NCBI GenBank assembly: GCA_963573305.1
Contig: OY754337.1
Span: forward strand, 75,653,094 to 75,717,093
Reading direction: 5' to 3'
DNA: 64,000 nt
DNA from: Pyrrhosoma nymphula
Lineage: Eukaryota > Arthropoda > Insecta > Odonata > Coenagrionidae
In this document: piece by piece, positions 20,832-31,790 of the stretch
Position numbering within the stretch: the stretch's first letter is position 1
How the letters are laid out: each line of letters begins with the position of its first letter
The notes under the pieces: model-generated
The model's database searches: none
The model's input: the letters and a program-made list of their open reading frames with translations, nothing else
Told to the model about the DNA's origin: nothing
Position numbers and translations under genes: made by a program

Positions 20832-21471
20832 TTAGCTTTGATTAACTTCATAAGCATATCTCTCAGCTGCTTCCACTGACAGTGCTATCTTAGAAGCCCT
20901 GGCCCAAGTTAAGTTTTCACCTTCTTCGAACAACCTCAGTCTGATGCGTTCGGACTTCAGCCCCACAACAAACTGATCTCTTAGACGATAGTCTAATGTC
21001 TCATTGAATTTACAATGTTTGGTCAAAATTTTCAAAGCACTTATATACTCTATAACAGTTTCGCCTGGTTGCTGCATCCGCTGGCTCAAATAACGTTAGA
21101 GAGCGAATTGATGATGGCTCAGGTTCCAATCTTCTCCCCAACTCTTGACACAACTCATCAAATGTTCTCGTTCCTGGGTCCACTGGATGAAATATATTTA
21201 TAAGCAACTCCACCGTAATGAAACCTACATGGCCAAGGAATAAATCTACTTGCTTTCCCGGTGGAACATTTTGCGCGCGAAACTGATGTTTTAGCACCGT
21301 GACATACGTAGACCAAGACACTTCAGACTCGTTAAAAGGCTTAATATGAATTGAAAACTTTTCATTTGCCATATTTACTGCTGAGTTCTCAATGTCCTCG
21401 TCGCCACTGTTATGTTCAGACATACTCACAAGAACATTATACCGTTCTTTATTTGGTCTGACCGACCGCAT
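20832..21471 (-). pseudogene. Gypsy Gag region, one frameshift
   Basis: The likely start is MSEHNSGDEDIENSAV near 21423, although the frame is open to 21471. The region FSIHIKPFNESEVSW and DELCQELGRRLEPEPSSI is typical of K02A2.6-like Gag. Near 21090 the frame changes and continues as SQRMQQPGETVIEYISALK, RDQFVVGLKSERIRLRLFEE and SKIALSVEAAERYA, the capsid C-terminal part. Gag proteins form the particle. The element is on the minus strand like the reverse transcriptase. Confidence 0.85.
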
Positions 21472-21540
21472 GTAACTTTACATTCAAGCGCACAGCGATA
21501 GCCTCCTGTTCACAGCGCTGCCAACATATATATATTACAG
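21472..21540 (-). mobile_element. Gypsy leader with candidate primer-binding site; 5' LTR lost
   Basis: On the minus strand TTGGCAGCGCTGTGAACAGG precedes Gag by about 50 bp. TGGCA followed by a GC-rich block suggests a tRNA primer-binding site next to an LTR end. The sequence beyond 21540 is unrelated, so the 5' LTR is missing. Confidence 0.35.
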
Positions 21541-21737
21541 GAACGTCGAAGTGTTGACATCATCAATAGTTGAGGCTGCAAGTTGCAGTGTACCGCGGTC
21601 TTCGGGATACGCTCGTCGGCGCCCTGTGCCGTGGTGGACCGAGGAGTGCGCCAAAGCAATTAGTTCGCGCAAGCGCATTTTTAGCAAGCAAGAAATTGCG
21701 CATTTTTAGCAAGTAACCAATAGCAACAAATCTGGCC
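21541..21737 (+). mobile_element. Internal ORF2 fragment of the E1 family (E4)
   Basis: This is about 190 bp closely matching E1 10431-10620 (the NVEVLTSS to FRR region before the RT motifs) on the plus strand, with no 5' or 3' element end. GCGCATTTTTAGCAAG is locally duplicated at 21675 and 21700. It abuts the broken Gypsy leader. Insufficient to make a protein. Confidence 0.85.
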
Positions 21738-21800
21738 TGTTTTACCACGTAATTTTTGGGGGGTGTAATTTTTTTGTTTACTAATCCGCTCTCTTCACAG

Positions 21801-21906
21801 GCTGACATCAGGTGCATGCCAAGATAGCAAAATTAGAATGAAGATCATTATCCAAGATTCAACATCAATTCAAGATAATCTTGGATAGCCACTTAAAAGT
21901 GTTCGG
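21801..21906 (+). pseudogene. Exon-like piece, copy 1, with internal stop
   Basis: A polypyrimidine tract CCGCTCTCTTCACAG precedes this piece, and GTAAGTGTTCT follows it as a strong 5' splice site. It parallels the exon-like piece at 43231-43338. The matching frame (KIRMKIIIQDSTSIQDNLG) meets a TAG, so copy 1 looks decayed. The donor region is tandemly duplicated: GTAAGTGTTCT recurs at 27700 on the other side of E3. Confidence 0.5.
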
Positions 21907-21924
21907 GTAAGTGTTCTGTGAGAA

Positions 21925-21936
21925 GTGTGGGAAAAG
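21925..21936. repeat. Left target-site duplication of E3 (12 bp)
   Basis: GTGTGGGAAAAG is repeated exactly at 27682-27693, bracketing E3. Confidence 0.88.
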
Positions 21937-22091
21937 TAGAGTAGTAGAATTGGGGTTTTTTGGTGCGTCGACGGCTAGGGTCATTTGCACCATGCTCAGT
22001 CCCTTTGACGCATTAAAACTAGATCTCTACAAAATGTAACTACTAATTTTATGCATTTCTATTTTATGAGTAATGCATGAGTGCATGCTAA

Positions 22092-25000
22092 CTATATTAA
22101 ATTTAAAAAACCTATTTCTTTGAAATACAATAAAATTCGGCTTAGGCTAACCGGATCGTCCCCTAGAAGCGTATCTAAGCTACCCGTGATGGCCATTCTA
22201 CTGCGTATAACCCGGTATTTAGTGCACGTTGTTAGTAGGTGATTTACAGTGAGAGAGGCGTCACAATCATCGCACTGTGGAGGGGTCTTTTCAGCAGTAA
22301 ATAGAAAGGAGTGTGTAAAATGGCAGTGCCCAATCCTCAAACGGGTGATTGCGACCTCATCCCAACGTTTGCTTCTGCAAGAGGAAGGCCACGCTGAAAT
22401 TTCAGGTTTGATGCTACGCAGCTTGTTATTCTGAAGATTCCGCCATGTTCCTCTCCAGTCCTCCAAGAGTACAGGTCGTAGCGCAGCTTTTAGGTCATCC
22501 GCGAGGACCACCGCAATATCAATTTCGTGGTTTCCCAATGATTCTTTTGCTGCGGCGTCGGCTTTCTCGTTACCCGTAATCCCTACGTGCCCAGGTATCC
22601 ATAAAAACATGACTCTTACTTCTTTTTCCGAAAGTTTTAAGAGGGCAGTTTGAATTTCCTGTACGATGGGATTAAAGGAGGAAAATGCGGAGATCGATTG
22701 CAGTGAACTTAACGAATCAGTGCATATCATGAAAGATTTCCGACGGCAGTCAATGCTGGTTAAGGCCATCTTTATCGCAGTGAGTTCGGCAGTAAATGTG
22801 CTACACATCGCACTGAGTTTCGCTTTTAAAACTCCGTGGAAAGAAGAAGTTACTGCAGATCCGCAAGCAGATGATGACTTCGCCCCATCCGTATAGACAG
22901 GTACGAAGTCAGGATATTGCCCGAGAAATTCTTTGAAGAGCTGTTGGTATTCACATGGCGTAGTGCTCGACTTCAGGGACTTATGCAAGTCCAGCCTAAT
23001 GTCTGGAGGTGGTAGAGACCACGGAGGAATGTCAAGGTACCCTACTGGGTACACATCAGGGAGAGAGAAATTATTTTTCTCCATCAATTCATTGAGCCTT
23101 ATGCTTAAAGGCCTTGTGGCCGTCGTCCGTCTTTTAAACAAATTTAAAAACCGTGGCTGGAAAACAATATTAAAACAAGGGTGCCTCTTCATTGATAAAA
23201 GCTTTGAGGCATAGTTCGACATAAGGATATTTCTGCGGGTAGCCAATGGTGGTTCCCCTGCGTCTGAATAAATACTAAAAATTGGAGAGGTCCTAAATGC
23301 TCCCGTGGCCAGTCGCAATCCAGCATTATGTACAACAGCCAGCGGCCTTAAATAAGACTTCCTGCCAGAAGAGTAGACAAAAGCGCCGTAATCGAGTTTT
23401 TACCGGACTAATGCTCGATACAATAACAACAATGTCTGGCGATCTGCACCCCATGTGGAATGGCTTAAATAACGTAAAATATTTAATGTTTTCGAACACC
23501 TGTTTCTCAAGTCGTTGATGTGGTCTCGCCAATTTAATAGGCGGTCCAGGGTCAACCCCAAAAAACGAACTGAGTTCACAAAAGGCAAGTTAATATTGCC
23601 AAGACGCAGGGTTGGTGTAGGATGGTCACCTCTACGCCGGTGGAAGTGAATACACTTCGTTTTCTCTTCCGAGAAGCGGAAACCATTCATCTGTGACCAT
23701 TTATGGAGCTTGTTGAGCGTCAGCTGTATTTGTCTGGCTGCATTTGTTAGCTTAGCCGACCTACAGAAAATAGCTAGGTCGTCCACAAACAGCGAACCTA
23801 TTACAGGTGCCTGGATACAGTCGACGACATCATTAATGGCAATGGCGAACAGCGTTACGCTCAGCACAGATCCTTGGGGTACTCCATTTTCCTGATTATG
23901 AGCTTGAGACAGATATTTTCCAATTCTAACTTTAAAAACACGATTGGTTAAAAAATTTTTAATAAATATGGGTAAGTTTCCTTTAAAACCCCAATTATGT
24001 AATGTCTTTAAAATCTTGAAGCGCCAAACTCGATCGTACGCCTTCTCCAAATCGAAAAAAACGCCAACGACATGTTGACGGAGTAGGAAAGCTTCTTGAA
24101 TAAAGTTGTCGCATCGAACGAGGTGATCAAGGGTTGATCTACCCCTTCGAAAACCACACTGTATATGTGCAAGAAGATTTTGCCTCTCTAGGCACCAGAC
24201 AAGTCTGCGGTTAACCATTCTTTCCATAACCTTACAGAGGCTACTGGTCAAAGAGATCGGCCTATAGTTATTAGGGTCGCTTCTGTCTTTCCCTTGTTTT
24301 GGAATCGGGACAATCGCAGATTCTCGCCAGGTTTGTGGGAAACTACCATCGCTCCACACTTGGTTTAGTGTGAGGAGGACGTCAGATAATGACGACTCAG
24401 GGATATTTCGCAGGAAGGCATTGTGTACACTATCCAATCCTGGGGAGCTGTTTCGTGAATCTGAGATTGCGGATTTCAATTCCCACACTGAAAAGGGATC
24501 ATTGTAGTCTCCTGGAGAACCCGATGTTATGAAGTTTAGATGGGCCGCTTCACAGCGGTTCTTCATTGCATTAAATTTGGGGCAGTAATTCGCATTGCTC
24601 GTAGTGTTTGAAATATGACGGCCAAATACCTCACAGATATCAGGAGGGGACGAAACGATTTGACCATCGACTTCAAGTGATGCAATGCCATCTCTCAACG
24701 TGGAGCCCGAGATACATTTCACTTTGTGCCACACCTGAGCAATGGGAGTTCTGTGGTTGATACTAGACACAAATTCCATCCAGGAATCCCTCTTGGCCTC
24801 TTTGACTACCTGCCGCGCTTTGGCTCGCAGCCGTCTGAAAGAGGATAGATTTATAGCCGTTGGATATTTGTTAAAAATACGCAATGCTTGTTTCCTCCGT
24901 CGTATTGCTTCGGCACACCGTTCGTTCCACCAGGGAACTGGTGGCCGTTTGATTGTACCTCTTGAGCGTGGTACACTGCATTTTGCCGCGTTAGTTATCG

Positions 25001-25793
25001 ATTCCGTCAGAGCTTCAATATTGCCCAAACTGCCACGATTGATATCATGTATAAAACTGAAACTAGATTCGAAAAGAGTCCAATTAGCTTTATGGACCAG
25101 CCAAGTGTCAGGAGTTCTAAAATTCATATCGTATCCAGGTCTCAATCAAATAATTATCGGGAAGTGATCGCTCCCACAGAGGTCACTATGTACAGACATA
25201 TTAACCTTGTTTATAAGACTACTCGACGTTAGACATAAGTCTATAGTTGAGTATGAACCATTATAACTATTAAAATGGGTATACTCCCCATTATTAACCA
25301 AAACCAAATTAAAATCGTCAATAAAAGCGGATAAAATACGTCCTCTTCGATTACAGTGAGCCCTAGAACTTCCCCATAAAGTGTCATGGGCATTAAAATC
25401 ACCAAGTAAAATAAACGGTCGAGGTAATTGCCGAACTAGCTCTGAAAGGTTGTTGCGCGTCACTGGTGCTCCCTCCGGGAGATAAACGTTACACAACGTT
25501 ATTGGTTCCGGAGCATGCATCGTTACGGCTACCACCTGGAACGGTGTGTCGAGGTCCACTCGCGAGGTGTAAAGGGCCTCTTGAGTGGCAATTGCGACTC
25601 CACCCTGAGCCCTTTGTCCAGTGGTGTCATCAAATCTAAAAACATTATAACCCTTCAAAATACTTCTGTCAGTTATTTTAAAATGTGTTTCCTGCAAACA
25701 AACGCATAAATGGTTAAAATCGCGAAGTAAAATACAAAGCTCCTCCTTATGTCTGTAAAAACCATTACAGTTCCACTGCATTATTACTGCCAT
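22092..25793 (-). pseudogene. E3 ORF2: endonuclease, reverse transcriptase, RNase H with two in-frame stops
   Basis: The frame starts at ATG 25793 (MAVIMQWNCNGFYRHKEEL). Endonuclease: CVCLQETHFK, LLGDFNAHDTLWGS, STIDLCL and GSDHFPI. Reverse transcriptase: FRRGRSTLDHL, FFDLEKAYDRVW, QGSVLSVTLFAIAIND and SLFVDDLAIFC. RNase H: VYTDGAK, ELTAIKMAL, ICTDSLSSL and WIPGHVGITGNEKAD. The C-terminal finger is CDDCDASLTVNHLLTTC. The frame is the same over 3,702 nt. Only a TGA (25148-25146, after HFPIII) and a TAA (23402-23400, after YRALVR) interrupt it; no frameshift was found. It is the least damaged full-length ORF2 here but still cannot yield one protein without readthrough. Confidence 0.92.
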
Positions 25794-25849
25794 GTAATAG
25801 ATGAAAAAGAATGGACTAGAGCACGAAAAGGTTCAGGAAATTGGGGCTG

Positions 25850-25905
25850 TCTAAAAAAATAAATAAATATATATATAAATATATATGTTATATATATATA
25901 ATCTA
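25850..25905. repeat. AT-rich microsatellite between E3 ORF1 and ORF2
   Basis: AAATAAATAAATATATATAT-type repeat with no counterpart at the E2 ORF1-ORF2 junction. Confidence 0.85.
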
Positions 25906-26128
25906 TGGAGGATCACCGCCGAAAGCGGTGCCTCTTATCCTTTTTTCTAGCCTGGAGGATTTCGTTCTCGGATAAAGGCTCTTCATCCTCCATTGGCTAG
26001 GGCTGCTTTCGGTTGGTCAACCCAGAAGGACCTGGGGATGGCGTCTTCTCGCGAATCCCCGGCGCAGTCCCGGTCGTTTTAGACGTATTCTTCTTGGGGG
26101 AACCCGTGGTGGCATTGGCTACAGTCGG

Positions 26129-27088
26129 TTATGGTTCCTGCTTCGATGCCTCGATAGCACTGCGTGGGAGCTCCGCTTTTGTTTCGGTGGGTTTCGAATT
26201 TATTGGCTCTGTCTGGGTAGAAATTGTGACATTTTTGGTAAGAGTAGAGGTAACATGTGCAAACGATTTGCTAAACGTGGGGGCCAACTGAGCCCTATAT
26301 ATTTTCCTGGCTTCCAAATAAGGAATTTTTCCCAATGTTTTAATTTCCATTATTTTTCTCTCTTCAATCATTTTTGGACATTTACGAGAGTACACCGGGT
26401 GTGTACCCTCGCAGTTCACACAGTGGGGATCCGTGGAGCATTCTTCATCCGCATGCTGTTCCAGGCCACAGCGCGGGCAGGTGGCCTTGCCCTCACATCG
26501 TGTGGCGATGTGGCCAAAATTTTGGCACTGGAAGCATCGCATGGGTGCCGGGATATATGGCCTAACTGGGACTGATTCATATCCTATGAATACTTTATCA
26601 GGCAACTTGTCGAGTGCAAACGTGAGAACGACGGACGTAGTGTCGGTCATTACACCGTTACGCTTCGTCGTCAGTCTTCGAACGTGAGTGACACCCTGAG
26701 CGGCCATTTCTACCCTGATTTCATCTACCGAGGCGTATAAAAGATCAAAATGGGATATAATCCCCCGGCATGTATTTAGCGTTCTATGCTCTTCTACCCT
26801 TATGGGAATGTCATTGAATTTCTCCATTTTCAGCAGTTTTAGGCTCTGTGTCATGTTTGCTGTTTCTATTAGTAAAGTTCCATCCCGTAGCTTCTTTGCT
26901 GTCTTAAGTTCTCCTGAAACGGCTGCCGACAGAACTCTCTTAATCAAGAATGGTGATACCTTCTTAAAGCTTTCTCCCTCTTGTACGCATTTTATTATTA
27001 AAAACTTTTTATTCCCTTCGATCGCATTTTCTCCCCCACCCGTATCCGGGCGGGATCTTTTGGTTGGTGGTAGGTTATTATCCTCCAT
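26129..27088 (-). CDS. E3 ORF1: gag-like zinc-knuckle protein, shortened C-terminus
   Basis: The 319-residue frame starts MEDNNLPPTKRSRPDTGGG. The N-terminal domain matches E2 (SPFLIKRVLSAAVSGEL, KLRDGTLLIETAN). The three knuckles are CFQCQNFGHIATRC, CPRCGLEQHADEEC and CVNCEGTHPVYSRKC. It ends at 26129, about 70 residues earlier than the E2 protein. The expected C-terminal tail (MEDEEPLSENEIL and a RHRFRR end) is still encoded between 26000 and 25910 in another frame, so a frameshift truncated it. The knuckles are complete, so RNA binding could persist. Confidence 0.87.
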   Translation of the reverse strand: MEDNNLPPTKRSRPDTGGGENAIEGNKKFLIIKCVQEGESFKKVSPFLIKRVLSAAVSGELKTAKKLRDGTLLIETANMTQSLKLLKMEKFNDIPIRVEEHRTLNTCRGIISHFDLLYASVDEIRVEMAAQGVTHVRRLTTKRNGVMTDTTSVVLTFALDKLPDKVFIGYESVPVRPYIPAPMRCFQCQNFGHIATRCEGKATCPRCGLEQHADEECSTDPHCVNCEGTHPVYSRKCPKMIEERKIMEIKTLGKIPYLEARKIYRAQLAPTFSKSFAHVTSTLTKNVTISTQTEPINSKPTETKAELPRSAIEASKQEP

Positions 27089-27681
27089 ACCATCCGAAAT
27101 ACTTCATCCCCCGGGCTCCCCACCCACCACGGAGCCACATATTCGGGACGCCGTGCCGCCAGCCGGCACGGTCGCCAGGGCTACCCGAGGGGATATAGCA
27201 CCCTGGAGGTGGTTGTCTGTTTCGGGTTGGGTCTTCGATGCAACGGGCCCACCAACCCAAGCACCTCCGACCGCCTTACGCAGACACCCACCTCCCTAGC
27301 ACTCGCCGCCGAACGTATCGGAAAGCCGATTGACCGGGGGTGGCTAGCCCCCGGCCCCCCGTTTACAGGGAATCCAGGGCCGAAGTGGGGTATTGAACCC
27401 CGGCCCATACCGGGCATCCGAAACCCGGCTGGGTGCCGAAGAACTCACCCACCAGGATCCCCTTCTCCCCTTTACGGGTCTCCATGCACGGCAAACACAT
27501 GGGTGGATCTAAGGCTAGCTGGTATCGCCTCACACAGGCAGTTGACCCACAAGGCTGTCCGGACGCTACCCAAGCTTCACAGGGGGTTTATTATCGAGGT
27601 TTTCTCCCCGCCCTTTTAGTCGCCTCTTACGACAAGCAGGGATACTGCGGGAGTATTCTCCATCCCCCTACCCGCAGGGGT
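27089..27681 (-). promoter_or_regulatory. E3 5' UTR
   Basis: The start is nearly identical to the E2 5' UTR, including the GTCG/CGAC hairpin and the GGGTAGGGGGATGGAG block. The remainder is GC-rich and shares scattered blocks with 12580-13000. The plus-strand frames across this interval are shadows. Confidence 0.6.
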
Positions 27682-27693
27682 GTGTGGGAAAAG
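27682..27693. repeat. Right target-site duplication of E3 (12 bp)
   Basis: GTGTGGGAAAAG, identical to 21925-21936. Confidence 0.88.
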
Positions 27694-30668
27694 GATTCGG
27701 TAAGTGTTCTTTGCACACTTTTCTCCTCAACTCAAGTCATCGTAGTTCAACTGATATTTATCTCAACTCAATTAATTTTCATTATTTTATGCTTTCAACT
27801 ATCTATGATTCTCGTATTTCCTAATGGTAATTATCATTTTATGGAGAATCAATTTTACAGTTTAAAAAATAGGCATTTTCCCAGATAATTTAAATTCATT
27901 ATTTATTTTTGTCACATGATATGGATAAATGCTAAAATATAGAGCCCTCTCATATTTATCTTTGTCTGTACCTATTTTCGTACTTAAATTTCAGTGACAT
28001 TTTACTATATTTTCTCATAATTGGCACATATTTCCAATTTCCAGGTGCCTCTAATACATCAAATAACTGAACAAAAAAAAGCTCTTTATCAAAATTTTTT
28101 TGTTACACTTCTATGCCATTGTTTTCAGTTTTTTTAAAATTCCATTGAATTGCAACTCTTAATCAGGATTGCTACTCCGTATTAGTTCTACTTACTTTCA
28201 AAAGCTTAATGTATTGATATATTAATGCTTGATCTATTGAAGTTTAATCTTTTTCTATTGATAAATGTCCGAACTTAGACATATTATTAGTAAAATCTAA
28301 AATAACCTAGAGAGTCTGTTAAAATATAATGAGAAGGAAACATACTTAAAGTTAAACATGTTAAGAGGTCTTTTTTTAAGTTTTCCAATTTAGGCCATAG
28401 CTTTATTTTGCCATTTAAGGCAGTTTATAGGTAGTAAAACATGATAATTAAAAAATAATAAATTTTATCAATTTATGGAGACACAAAATTAAAAATCTTT
28501 AATTGGAATGAGCAGAAAAACACTTTCTCATTCCTTACAATATTCCAATCAATTTCAAATTTTAAAGTAATCCTACATTATACAAAATAATATTTTCTGG
28601 CCATACTTTCTGGGATAAGTTAAATCATCTAAAATATCTTAATTCAGTTTTTATAATTAATTAGTCACAGAGAGTGCGAATATTAGCTGAACATGCCTCC
28701 ACAAAGCCATTTATATGAAATATGATGTGCTGAGCATTTAGTCTTCTTACATTAAGTAAGTGCTGTAAATTTTAGGTTTTATGATGCGACAGTCTCACCG
28801 ACGGAGCAATCGCAGTACATCTGGAAAATGGAAGAAAAGAAAGCTCACTGTGACTCGATGAAGAATAGGACCAAAGAGGTTCTGCTTTGGAAGTGAACAA
28901 TGAACTAGTTGTAATATGAAATGATTTGTAACTTCTTTTGTAAAGGGTTTTTGTGCATCTTTGTACTGTTTTGTCATGAGTTTTGGGAGGCCTTGTCATA
29001 TAGGCAGGCAGGTCGTCAGGTCGTGTGCGGACTGTGTACGAGCTGATAGATACTAGTGCACTAGTAATTATTAGGTCATGTATGTTTAGGAAGGTAGGAG
29101 CTTTTTAGGTAAAAGGTTAGGCAAGTTAGACCCTGCTCTACGAAAGTTTAATTTAACTGATCATTAGCACGTGTCGATAAATAGGGGATTTTATAGGTAC
29201 CTATTAGTATTGTATTTCGAGTGTTTGAATGGTGTGAACGAGTGAATGTGGAGTGTTAATGAATGAATGCGGTAGTTTGGCTTGGGTTAGATGTAGAATT
29301 AATATTTATGCTTGATCTAATCATAGTAGTAGTAGACGTAGTTGTAGTGCATGCCCCCCTCAAATCCAAACTGCTGCCTCAACGCGGCGAGGGGGTGTAA
29401 CAAGTGAAGGTCATCGCCAATTTTAATTTTAAAACGCCCATATCAAAGTTTTTTTATATGTACTTGGACTATTTGAAAAAATAAAATACCAACTTAATTT
29501 TATGTTATTCAGCATGGCTTTCCCTTGGAGAATGCAGTTGGTATAATCTTATTGCATATTTTGAATCTTGAAGTGCCCTAAAACCAAGAGTATTTGCAAT
29601 GTAAATTTGTGTTTCAACGCTAAGTGTCTTTAACTAAATAAATAATATTCTTATACTAGTTTATTGCTTTGGAATATCATTTGAGTTGTTGACATAGTAC
29701 AGTACCAAAATAAATTTCCCCTAGTATTTATGTCATTTCTTCTCCTCATGTTAGAAAACCTAAAGAGATGTTCAAAGAAAAGTTACCTGCACCCTTATAT
29801 GCAGAATAACGTTTATTAAAAAATAAATTTAAGAAAACTTCTAAAAGGTGTACACAGAGTATGTAAATTCCCAGATGAAAATAGGTGAATAAAGTTTTGT
29901 TCAATTCCATCACTAGTTGTCTATGTGTGGATGAAATATTTGATGAAATATTACAAGTAAAGTGATACTTTTTTATTTTATTATTCAATGTCATTTACAG
30001 TTAATCAGAGTCATGCTATAAAAACTTATCACCCCAATATACTAATCCAGATGAAGTCAGATCACTGCAGAAATGCCTGGAATTATAAATAATAATATGA
30101 GAATGGAATTGACATATTTAGTCACCAGTTGACGATGGAATATGTCATTCAAGCCTAGGAAAATTAAGAGGAATGTAAAAAGGAAGGAATGGGAGGGGCC
30201 TAATTATTGTAGGTTCAGAGTGGTTCATCATGGGCGCGTCTTTTACAGCAGTACGAAGGGTGGCCACTTCGTGGCGTTGCGTCCCAGTTTCAGGTTGAGG
30301 TATTTTCAGCACTGCTGACGACAACCAGTACGCACTTCTTCTCGCACTGTTGACCAGTATGTAAGTATTTCCATCCATTATACGATTCTTCTTGATCTGC
30401 GTGAATTATTAACGCCAAGACCAACGCTACCCCTCCTTAATTTTGAATCATAAATGTTTTATATCATTTAAAATCCTAAGTTAAGGTAACGAGTTGCTTT
30501 AAAAGGCTCAAATAGCCTCGGACGTAAGTAATACATTTAACATAATGATATGAGCGTTGCAAGACGCCACCGTTTCTATCGCATCGATATTATCATAAAA
30601 GCCTTTGGTATAATGTAGATAAGTTGAAAGAGTATATTACAAATAAATTTTGCAAAAGTATTGCTTTA
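27694..30668. other. Body of segmental duplication copy 1, no gene recognised
   Basis: AT-rich DNA with scattered short frames, none supported. Notable parts: a TAGTAGTAG run and a GC-rich hairpin CCCCCTC/GAGGGGG at 29355-29395, both kept in copy 2, and a module at 30120-30420 (GGGTGGCCACTTCGTGGCG block) that occurs once here and twice in copy 2. Confidence 0.6.
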
Positions 30669-31180
30669 TATGACTACGAAATTAAAATAATAATTTAGGT
30701 GAAATATGTGATAGAATAACCATTTATATAATTTGAAATCAGAATTAGGTAAATAAGATACCGGTTTCTCCAAAAATTCAATTTTCATGTCTGTGCTTTG
30801 TAAAATTTTTATGCGATGCCGGAACCTCCCATGCTCCGGATCTGATCCCTCAGGAAGCGCTATTATTTTAGCAGGAATTCTTCATTAACCTATTTATACC
30901 TGTTGCTTTTTTTTAATTATTTAAGAATATATATATGTAATAGAATGAATAGTTTATATTATTTAAAATCTGAATTTCGTAATTTTCGCCTGTAACCTTA
31001 AAGAAACTCAGTTGGCCGCGGACGTTTACACTCGCGCAAAAGAGTGACCGAAACTCCATTGCATCCGATCGGTTCTCACGGGAAGCGTCGATAATTTTGA
31101 CGCAAACGTGTTAAAATTTATAGAAATAATTTAATCTCAAACATGATACGCGATTTAAGTCTCATTATTTTTATATTTAC
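30669..31180. other. AT-rich spacer before the tRNA-like repeat
   Basis: No gene seen. Isolated GC-rich islands near 30815-30870 and 31010-31090. Confidence 0.5.
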
Positions 31181-31790
31181 GTCGTGACCGCGATCGTAAA
31201 GCTGCAAGGTCATATCGGGTTAAGCTGGCGTGTTCCCCGGTTTGATCCCAGCGCACTCCGATTCCTTTTATTTTTGTTGATCACTAAATTAGAATGTTTT
31301 CCTTTTTGTCTACTATTTATTGAAGTTAATGAACTGGAAAATTTATAGGAAATTAAAGAAATAATTAAATCACAATCGTGCTACGCGATATAAATCCCAC
31401 TTTTTTATATTCACGTCGTGGTCGAAATCATTAAGCGGTTTCATATGGGGTTTAGTTGTTGAGTTCCCCGGTTCGTTCCCAGATAACTCCGATTCCTTTT
31501 TTTATGTTGATCTTTTAATTAGCATTTTTTCCTTTTGTCTACTTTTTTTGATGTTAACAAACTGGAAAATTTATTGGAAATAAAAGAAATAATTAAATCA
31601 CAAACGTGCTACGCGATATAAATCCCACTTTTTTATTTTAACTTCGTGGCCGCGATCGTAAAGCTGCCAGATCATATCTGGTTAAGTTGTTGTGTTCCCC
31701 GGTTCGATCCCATTGCACTCCTTTCTTTTTTTTATGTTGATCACTTAATTTGCATGTTTTTCTTTTTGTCTACTATTTTTTTATGTTAAC
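31181..31790 (+). repeat. Tandem repeat with tRNA-like Pol III boxes, about 230-bp period, plus orientation
   Basis: Three units start near 31181, 31415 and 31643. Each has GTCGTG(A/G)(C/T)CG or TTCGTGGCCG, which resembles a tRNA A box, and about 55 bp later GTTCCCCGGTT(C/T)GATCCC (GTTCC in unit 2), which resembles the B box GGTTCGANTCC. AT-rich spacer with AAATCCCACTTTTTTA separates units. Acceptor-stem pairing is poor, so these are not functional tRNAs. Family members in the opposite orientation fill 49.2-51.7 kb and 56.8-59.2 kb. Confidence 0.7.

Larger units (their letters stand above)
21937..27681 (-). mobile_element. E3: near full-length I-like non-LTR retrotransposon
   Basis: The 5,745-bp element is on the minus strand. 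The 5' end (27681) starts with CCCCTGCGGGTAGGGGGATGG, as in E2. The 3' end (near 21975) carries the family stem, GGTGCAAATGACC and GTCGACGCACC, followed by a CTACTACTC tail. Copy 2 of the segmental duplication lacks the insertion, an independent empty-site proof. Confidence 0.92.
21770..30668. repeat. Segmental duplication, copy 1 (contains E3)
   Basis: Outside E3, this segment matches 43203-49125 in the same orientation with moderate divergence and small indels. Anchors are TAATCCGCTCTCTTCACAG (21782 and 43212), GGTAATTATCATTTTATGG (27822 and 43460), TGCCTCAACG near 29375 and 45015, and AGCCTCGGAC (30511 and 48996). The duplicated DNA holds one exon-like piece at its left end and no long reading frame otherwise. 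Confidence 0.9.
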
